Of a stretch of DNA of 11,497 nucleotides, positions 6,135 to 11,497 are shown one piece after another. The position numbers and the translations under genes were made by a program. Origin of the DNA: Candidatus Zipacnadia bacterium (GTDB lineage Bacteria > Armatimonadota > Zipacnadia > Zipacnadales > Zipacnadaceae); assembly GCA_029821215.1 (NCBI GenBank), contig JALGTV010000025.1:1-11497 (forward strand), written 5' to 3'. Position 1 is the first letter of the stretch. Every line of letters begins with the position of its first letter. The notes beneath the pieces are model-generated. The model saw only the letters and a program-made list of their open reading frames with translations. It made no database searches and was not told the origin of the DNA.

Positions 6135-6144
6135 TCATCTCCTT
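6135..6144 (-). promoter_or_regulatory. Shine-Dalgarno sequence that decides the LytTR gene start
   Basis: AAGGAGATGA on the minus strand matches 9 of 10 bases of the anti-16S ideal AAGGAGGTGA. It lies 6 nt (10 nt from the AAGGAG core) before ATT 6128. The ATG inside it (6136-6138) opens a frame of only 12 codons that ends at TGA (6100-6102), so it is not the start of the regulator as the sequence stands. Confidence 0.6.
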
Positions 6145-6207
6145 GGAATTAGTAGGCACACTGTCGGTAATGCCTCGGCTTCCCCGGCACGCAGCATAGT
6201 TAAATCC

Positions 6208-8232
6208 TCAATCGTTAGTCTGTTGCTTGATGGGAAGGGCAAAGTAGAAAGTAGCGCCTTCTCCCGGTGCTGACTCCACCCAGATCTCACCGCCATAGCG
6301 CTCTACTATCTTTTTGCAAATGGCCAATCCGGCGCCAGTGCCTGACCCACCCGCCTGCCTGTCCAGCCGCTGGAATAGGGTAAAGATGTGATCTTGATAT
6401 TCGGGGTCAATCCCCATTCCGTTATCGGCAACCGCAAAAACCCAGTAGTCATCCTCCCGAGTGGCGCTAACGTGGACACGGAGAGGGGAATCAGCCCGAA
6501 ACTTAATCGCATTACCAATCAGGTTCTGAAACAACTGGTTCATCTGGGCCGCATTGGCCGTCACCGTCGGCAATTCGTCCCGGGTTACCTGCGCGCCCGC
6601 CTCGTCAATAGTCGCGGCCAGACTCCGGCATACCTCGTCAACCACCAGTCCACAATCCACTCCTTCCAGGTCCTTGTCCGCTCGTCCCGCTCGCGAATAG
6701 GCCAGCAAATCGCTTATCAGCCGCTCCATACGCTTGGCCCCATCTACAGCCGAGGTAATAAGCTCGTCGGCATCCTCGTCAAGCTGATCCTGGTACTGCC
6801 GGGCCAGTAGCTGGGCAGCCGTCGCCACGATACGCAGGGGTTCTTTGAGGTCGTGGGAGGCAATGTAAGCAAACTCTTCCAGTTCCACATTAGAGCGGGC
6901 CAGCTCGGCTGTAGTCTCCCGTAGCCGTCTCTCGGCTTGTTGACGCTTTTTATCCATCTCAATCATCCGCAGAGCAAAGGCGATGTCACCGGCAACATCG
7001 CTGAACAACGCCTGTTCCTCGGCACTTGCCACCCCATCGGTCGTCGCCACCACCAACAATCCGTAGAATCGTCCCTCGTGTACCAGAGGAGTTACTATCC
7101 GAGTACTTGCTGGCGTGATGCTAACCAGCGGGCAATCACCGCAGGCAGCACCTACTTCTTCTATTACCTGGGTCTGCGGGTCCCGTAGTGCAGTTTGTAG
7201 GCAGTAGGGTAGCGGCTCCTGTTCGCAGGCCTCGCAAAAGGCGGCGAAGCTCTCTCCCACACCGGACTGATAGGCAGCCACCACACCGCCCTCCTCGTCG
7301 CGCAACATCATCCACGCCCAAAGGTAGTCCCTTGTTCTCAGAATGCACTCACAGGCGCCCCGCAGCAGGCCCTGGGGATCGGGCTGCTTGAGGATGAGTT
7401 GATGAATGCAACTGATGGCCCGCAGTAACGAGTTGAGGTGAGCCGAGCGCTGCTGGGCCTCCTTGCGCTCAGTGATATCTTTAATAACCGCGAAGCTCCC
7501 AGTAATTTCGCCCTCAGCATCATACAACGACATAGCCGTAGATAGCACCGGCAGTTGGCGTCCTGATTGGGCAGTATAATACAGCTCGTACTCAACCTGC
7601 CTGCCCTGGCTCAACAGCTCCGCTAACTGCGCCTGGAGTATGGCCTTATTGGCATCGTCACACAGTTCCACCAAGGGTTTTCCTACCAGCTCGTTGCGCG
7701 GGTATCCTAACATTGTACAGAAAGCATCATTCACATAAATAAGGGCGCCGCTGCGGTCAACGCTGATAAGCCCATCGCCCATGGTTTCCACCAACACTCG
7801 GTACCGCTGTTCACTCTCGCGCAAGGCCGCTTGGGCCTGTCGGTGCTGCCGGCGCACCTCAGCTTCGCGCAGCTCGCGCTGGATGGCGGGAACCAGGCGG
7901 GACAGATTATCTTTCATAATGTAGTCATGGGCACCAGCCTTCATGGCTGCTACTGCCGTCTCTTCTCCGATGACGCCCGAGACAATGATAAAGGGCAGGT
8001 CCAGAGCGCTCTCCTGGAGCAGCGATAGGGCTTCGGGGGCACTGAACTGGGGCAAAGCGTAATCACAAATAATAGCGTCCCAGTCCTGCTGCTGGAGGGC
8101 TGTGCTGAAGGCATCGGCGGTCTCAACCCGAACGAATGTCGGATCATAACCACCACCTTGCAGCTCCCGCACTGCCAGGATGGTATCGTCCTCAGAGTCC
8201 TCCACAATTAGCACACGCAGGGGCGTGCCCAT
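6208..8232 (-). CDS. Receiver-PAS-GAF sensor histidine kinase (soluble hybrid)
   Basis: 674 residues with no membrane segment, so cytoplasmic. Domains in order: receiver at 5-123 (E11-D12, phospho-acceptor D57, K107), PAS at 139-256, a cysteine-bearing GAF at 283-425, HisKA with phospho-accepting H460 in FAYIASHDLKEPL, and HATPase with N-box NLIGNAIKF near 570-578, G1 box DNGMGI at 603-608 and G2 box GTGAGLAI at 631-638. The H-box is of the phytochrome-like type. An N-terminal receiver on a kinase suggests it is controlled by another kinase, perhaps the membrane kinase upstream. ATG 8232 is preferred: an AGGTG lies 8 nt upstream, overlapping the previous stop region, and leaves an 11-nt gap. 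A TTG at 8283 would add 17 residues and overlap the upstream gene. The GAF shares four aligned cysteines with the membrane kinase: C294, C344, C364 and C367. Confidence 0.93.
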   Translation of the reverse strand: MGTPLRVLIVEDSEDDTILAVRELQGGGYDPTFVRVETADAFSTALQQQDWDAIICDYALPQFSAPEALSLLQESALDLPFIIVSGVIGEETAVAAMKAGAHDYIMKDNLSRLVPAIQRELREAEVRRQHRQAQAALRESEQRYRVLVETMGDGLISVDRSGALIYVNDAFCTMLGYPRNELVGKPLVELCDDANKAILQAQLAELLSQGRQVEYELYYTAQSGRQLPVLSTAMSLYDAEGEITGSFAVIKDITERKEAQQRSAHLNSLLRAISCIHQLILKQPDPQGLLRGACECILRTRDYLWAWMMLRDEEGGVVAAYQSGVGESFAAFCEACEQEPLPYCLQTALRDPQTQVIEEVGAACGDCPLVSITPASTRIVTPLVHEGRFYGLLVVATTDGVASAEEQALFSDVAGDIAFALRMIEMDKKRQQAERRLRETTAELARSNVELEEFAYIASHDLKEPLRIVATAAQLLARQYQDQLDEDADELITSAVDGAKRMERLISDLLAYSRAGRADKDLEGVDCGLVVDEVCRSLAATIDEAGAQVTRDELPTVTANAAQMNQLFQNLIGNAIKFRADSPLRVHVSATREDDYWVFAVADNGMGIDPEYQDHIFTLFQRLDRQAGGSGTGAGLAICKKIVERYGGEIWVESAPGEGATFYFALPIKQQTND

Positions 8233-8243
8233 CGGCGCTACAC

Positions 8244-8684
8244 CTATTCGCTGGGGGGTGGCGGAGTGTTTAGCATTAGCCAATACAACCCCAACTGGCG
8301 TACAGCATCATTGAAATCATCAGACTCTACCGGCTTACGCACATAACTATTGGCACCCAGACTATAGCTGGCAATAAGGTCTTGTTCCTCACTTGAATTG
8401 GTGAGGACCACCACGGGAAGCAGCTTGGTTCGCTGGTCAGCTCGCATCCGCCGCAACACTTCCAGTCCATCTACTTTGGGCAGTTTAAGGTCCAGCAGCA
8501 CAACCTGAGGCAGAGCTGCCGAGTCGCGATCAGTGTAGGGATGCGCACCGAACAGATAGTCTAAAGCTTCGGCCCCATCAGTAGCTATGACTATTTCATT
8601 GGTGATATGGTTTCGGCGCAGAGCCCGGACAGTCAATAATTTATCATCCGGATTATCCTCGACAAGCAATATAGGGTGCTCCAC
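8244..8684 (-). CDS. Single-domain response regulator, Rcp1-like (CheY family)
   Basis: A lone receiver of 146 residues: E9-D10, phospho-acceptor D65 (LLDLKLPKVDG), T95 (VLTNSSEEQD), K117 (VRKPVE), and the loop between helix 2 and strand 3 that marks Rcp1-like regulators. The start is GTG 8684, because a full TTAGGAGG (8695-8702) lies 10 nt upstream and the receiver begins at once after it. A longer frame from TTG 8717 would read through this Shine-Dalgarno sequence and overlap the kinase stop. The gene sits between two histidine kinases, 22 nt after the membrane kinase and 11 nt before the receiver-kinase, so it is in one operon with both and may carry phosphate between them. It is less similar to the pair at 3880-5111 than those two are to each other. 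Confidence 0.94.
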   Translation of the reverse strand: MEHPILLVEDNPDDKLLTVRALRRNHITNEIVIATDGAEALDYLFGAHPYTDRDSAALPQVVLLDLKLPKVDGLEVLRRMRADQRTKLLPVVVLTNSSEEQDLIASYSLGANSYVRKPVESDDFNDAVRQLGLYWLMLNTPPPPSE

Positions 8685-8706
8685 TACCTTATCGCCTCCT
8701 AACTGA

Positions 8707-11361
8707 TTAAACCGCAAAGTAAAAGGTCGCTCCCTGGCCTACCTCTCCTTCGCCCCAGATCCGGCCACCGTGGCGATGAATGATACGCTGTACTGTCGCC
8801 AGACCAATGCCATTGCCCTCAAACTCAGCATCAGAGTGGAGCCGCTGGAAAGCGCCAAACAGTTTGTCGGCGTAAGCCATATCAAATCCAGTCCCATTGT
8901 CGCGGACAAAATACACCTGTTGCCCGTCGTGCTCCGCTTTCCCCACCTCTATAATACCACATGGCTGCTGAGAAGTGAACTTCCAGGCATTGCTCAGCAG
9001 GTTTTCCATAACTATCCTTAGCAGGCGCGGGTCACCAGCCGTCACCAAGCCGTCAGCAATTAAAAACTCGACCTGGCGCTGGGGCTCAGCTTCTTGAAGC
9101 TCAGCCGCCACTGCCCTGGCCAGAGTACTTAGGTCTACCTGTTCCCGCTGTATGTCCCCCCGGGTAATCCGGGATAGCTGGAGGAGATCATCAATAAGCT
9201 GATCCATACGCTGGCTGGCAGCCCGCACCCGGCGCAGATAATCTTGACCAGTGGCATCCAGTGCGTCCTCATATTCCTGTAGCAGTGCTTCACTGAAACC
9301 GTCCATAGCGCGCAGCGGCGCCCGCAGATCGTGAGACACCGAATAAGCAAAAGACTCCAGTTCCTTGTTAACGGCTTCCAGTTCCACCGTGCGCTCCTCC
9401 ACCAATTGTTCAAGATGGTTTCTATGCCTGGCCAACTCCGCTTCCGTCCGCACATGCTCGACAATTCTTCCCACCTGCTCCGCGACGGTGTCCAGCAATT
9501 CACGTTCCTCTAACAGCAAAGACTCTACGTCTACTTCCGGCACCTGCTTCAGATAGCCCACCTCCACTATACCGATCTTATCTCCCTGGGCCAACACATC
9601 TGCACTCAACTTGGCGATAGGCTCCCCATAGTTGCTAGTTTGGTATACCTGGTCGGCAACAACCAGCCGCCCGCAGGTGATTTCCGGGTATTGCCAGGCG
9701 GGAGGAAGAAGCTCCACAATGCCCTGAAGTATCTGTTCCAAGGAAATGTCGGGGATCTCAATTAAACGCGAGATGCCATAGAGGCAGTCCAGTTCCTTAA
9801 TGCGCTCATCAAGTTCTTCAGTCCGCCTTATCAATGCCTGCTGGACCCGCTTGCGGGTAGTAATGTCGCGAACGAAGGCAACAAAGAATTCGTCCTCGGG
9901 TAGTTTGACGAAGGTAATACTGATCCCCACCGCTACTCGGCTTCCGTCCCGGCGCCACAACGCTGTCTCAAACCGCCCACTACCAGTTTCCATCACCTGT
10001 TGCATCTGCTCTATGACCTGCTCAGGAGTTTGGATCGCATTCAGCTTAGTCGCGTTCATTCCCAGCAGTTCCTCGCGGGAGTAGCCGACGATACTGCAAA
10101 ACGCCTCGTTACAGTCAGTAATGATCCCCTCAGGGCGCACAGTCAAAAAACCGTCCATGGAGGTGCGCAGAATGGTCTCGTTCCGTTCATAAGCCTGGCG
10201 CAGCGCCTCTTCGGCTCGCTTGCGCTGGCTGATGTCACGCATTACACACTGGAGGCTGACAACTTCCCCTTTTTCCATAAGAGGGAAACTGTTGATTTCA
10301 ACCGGAATCTTCTCGCCGTTTTTGGTGATAAGCATAAACTCGAGACGGTAAGTTGCGCCGGTCTGACCCACTCTTTCCAGAGCCTCTTTAACTCTGGGCC
10401 GGTCTGGCTCAGCAATGAAGTCAACGACTGACTTGCCCAAACTTTCTTCGGGCTGGTAGCCAGCCAACCGGGTTATGGCCGAACTGACATACGACATAAT
10501 CCCTTCGGGAGAGACCCGCACTACTACATCAGGCAGGTTCTCCGTCAGGGTGCGGTATTGTATCTCGGATTCTCTAAGGGCCTTTTGGATACGTTCGCGC
10601 TGGTGGCGTACGTCAATAGAGTGAAGAGCGAAGGCAATGTCGGCAGCTACGTCACTAAACAACAGTTGCTCTTCATCGTCGGTGGCCACCGCCACCGGTA
10701 GGGAGACGCTCAACACTCCATAAACTTGCCCGTTGTGCTCAAGCTGAGTAGTCAAACCGGCCGTGCCCTGGTATGTCCCCGCCACGGGGCAGTCTCCACA
10801 CGCAGCTTCGGGGTTTTCAACTACCACCGGTCCGGGTTGATCAAGCGCCCGTTGCATGCAATAAACCAGTGTATCGCCGGCCAGGACTTCGCGCAGTGCA
10901 GCAAATCTGTTGTCCAATCCTGATGCAAACGCATCGGCAAACTGGCCTTGGCTATCCAGCAACACAATCCACGACGACTGATATCCTCTTGTCTCAATTA
11001 ACGAATCACAGACAGCTTCAAGCAACCGGTCGCGATTTCGTTCTCTGGTGACCAGATGGTTGACGTTGCGAATGGCACGCAGTACGGCATTAAGGTGGCT
11101 TATGCGTTCCTGAGCTTGCTGACGCAGGGCTACCGCCCGTGATATGACGATGGCAAAGACCAGAAAACAGCTCAGCACCACCATCCGGATAAGCAGCCGG
11201 TCGGGTGGAATATCAGTAAAAAGCAACCTGGTGAATGTGCCCCGGCCTGAGACTTGGAGGTATACAAGCGTGTCAGCCACCCAAAAACATCCGGCCAGAA
11301 ACAGCGAGAAGACGGCCACCTTCAGTTGGGTTTTTACCATTAATGGGCTACTGATTGGCAT
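8707..11361 (-). CDS. Membrane sensor histidine kinase (2TM-GAF-PAS-PAS-GAF-like-HisKA-HATPase)
   Basis: 884 residues. Two N-terminal membrane helices (about 13-35 and 57-76) enclose a loop of some 20 residues, too short for a periplasmic sensor, so sensing is probably cytoplasmic or within the membrane. Then come a cysteine-bearing GAF (105-250; C118, C168, C188, C191), PAS 1 (264-380), PAS 2 (391-505), a GAF-like module (about 525-640, with LLPPAWQYPEI at 551-561), a coiled coil, HisKA with H677 in FAYSVSHDLRAPL, and HATPase with N-box NLLSNAWKF near 787-795, G1 DNGTGF (821-826) and G2 GNGIGLA (849-855). All catalytic boxes are intact. ATG 11361 is the first start in frame, with a weak Shine-Dalgarno sequence (GCGGGAA). 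It heads the signalling operon, behind a clear promoter. The signal is unknown; PAS and GAF domains commonly bind haem, flavin or small molecules. Confidence 0.95.
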   Translation of the reverse strand: MPISSPLMVKTQLKVAVFSLFLAGCFWVADTLVYLQVSGRGTFTRLLFTDIPPDRLLIRMVVLSCFLVFAIVISRAVALRQQAQERISHLNAVLRAIRNVNHLVTRERNRDRLLEAVCDSLIETRGYQSSWIVLLDSQGQFADAFASGLDNRFAALREVLAGDTLVYCMQRALDQPGPVVVENPEAACGDCPVAGTYQGTAGLTTQLEHNGQVYGVLSVSLPVAVATDDEEQLLFSDVAADIAFALHSIDVRHQRERIQKALRESEIQYRTLTENLPDVVVRVSPEGIMSYVSSAITRLAGYQPEESLGKSVVDFIAEPDRPRVKEALERVGQTGATYRLEFMLITKNGEKIPVEINSFPLMEKGEVVSLQCVMRDISQRKRAEEALRQAYERNETILRTSMDGFLTVRPEGIITDCNEAFCSIVGYSREELLGMNATKLNAIQTPEQVIEQMQQVMETGSGRFETALWRRDGSRVAVGISITFVKLPEDEFFVAFVRDITTRKRVQQALIRRTEELDERIKELDCLYGISRLIEIPDISLEQILQGIVELLPPAWQYPEITCGRLVVADQVYQTSNYGEPIAKLSADVLAQGDKIGIVEVGYLKQVPEVDVESLLLEERELLDTVAEQVGRIVEHVRTEAELARHRNHLEQLVEERTVELEAVNKELESFAYSVSHDLRAPLRAMDGFSEALLQEYEDALDATGQDYLRRVRAASQRMDQLIDDLLQLSRITRGDIQREQVDLSTLARAVAAELQEAEPQRQVEFLIADGLVTAGDPRLLRIVMENLLSNAWKFTSQQPCGIIEVGKAEHDGQQVYFVRDNGTGFDMAYADKLFGAFQRLHSDAEFEGNGIGLATVQRIIHRHGGRIWGEGEVGQGATFYFAV

Positions 11362-11401
11362 TTCCCGCTCACTTTGCCGTTAAACAGTTGTCCCACTCAG
11401 A

Positions 11402-11431
11402 ATTATACACCTAACCCCAGCTCTTGTTCAA
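11402..11431 (-). promoter_or_regulatory. Sigma-70-type promoter of the signalling operon
   Basis: On the minus strand TTGAAC (11426-11431, 4/6 match) and a perfect TATAAT (11402-11407) are separated by 18 nt. The start point would be near 11395, giving a leader of about 33 nt before ATG 11361. No other good promoter is seen between this site and the LytTR gene, in line with one operon of four genes. Confidence 0.6.
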
Positions 11432-11497
11432 GGTGGAACCGACTGATAGGACCTGTTCTGGGCCGGCACGGTAATGTGTCTGACCCGCAGAAGCGCT

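Noticed and set aside
8685..8717. TTG 8717 start for the response regulator
   Set aside because: It overlaps the kinase stop codon and reads through a strong Shine-Dalgarno sequence that clearly serves GTG 8684.
10000..10431. Plus-strand open frame of 143 codons
   Set aside because: Antisense to the PAS region of the membrane kinase; no family resemblance.

Overview
This window looks like ordinary chromosomal DNA from a Gram-negative-type bacterium that I cannot name with confidence. Every gene I can support lies on the minus strand. A PEP-CTERM protein implies an outer membrane and an exosortase system. The large GAF/PAS histidine kinases, the Rcp1-like response regulators and the divergent uroporphyrinogen decarboxylase-like protein recall deep-branching or environmental lineages such as Armatimonadota, Planctomycetota relatives or similar candidate phyla. 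That placement is inference. I see no tRNA, rRNA, CRISPR array, phage gene or complete insertion sequence.

Right to left, in the direction of transcription, the window opens with a good promoter (about 11402-11431). It drives a signalling cluster: a membrane histidine kinase (GAF-PAS-PAS-GAF-like-HisKA-HATPase), a single-domain response regulator, a soluble receiver-PAS-GAF-HisKA-HATPase kinase, and a LytTR-type DNA-binding response regulator. Gaps between the first three genes are 22 and 11 nt, and 79 nt before the fourth. The LytTR gene has no ATG/GTG/TTG start that would keep its receiver domain whole; an ATT codon behind a near-perfect Shine-Dalgarno sequence is the best candidate.

Next come a 121-bp element with perfect 15-bp terminal inverted repeats (MITE-like) and two more single-domain response regulators that are about two-thirds identical to each other. 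The region from 3880 to 11361 thus encodes two kinases and five receiver domains, with only one recognisable DNA-binding output. It looks like a branched phosphorelay.

Further left are a monocistronic PEP-CTERM exported protein with a strong Shine-Dalgarno sequence and a clear intrinsic terminator, then a likely dut operon. The latter has dUTPase from a strong extended -10 promoter that predicts a nearly leaderless mRNA, then a uroporphyrinogen decarboxylase-like protein, then the N-terminal 259 residues of a secreted protein that runs off the window at base 1.

The most notable observations are the probable AUU start, the phosphorelay cluster, the matching four-cysteine GAF domains of the two kinases, and the MITE-like element.
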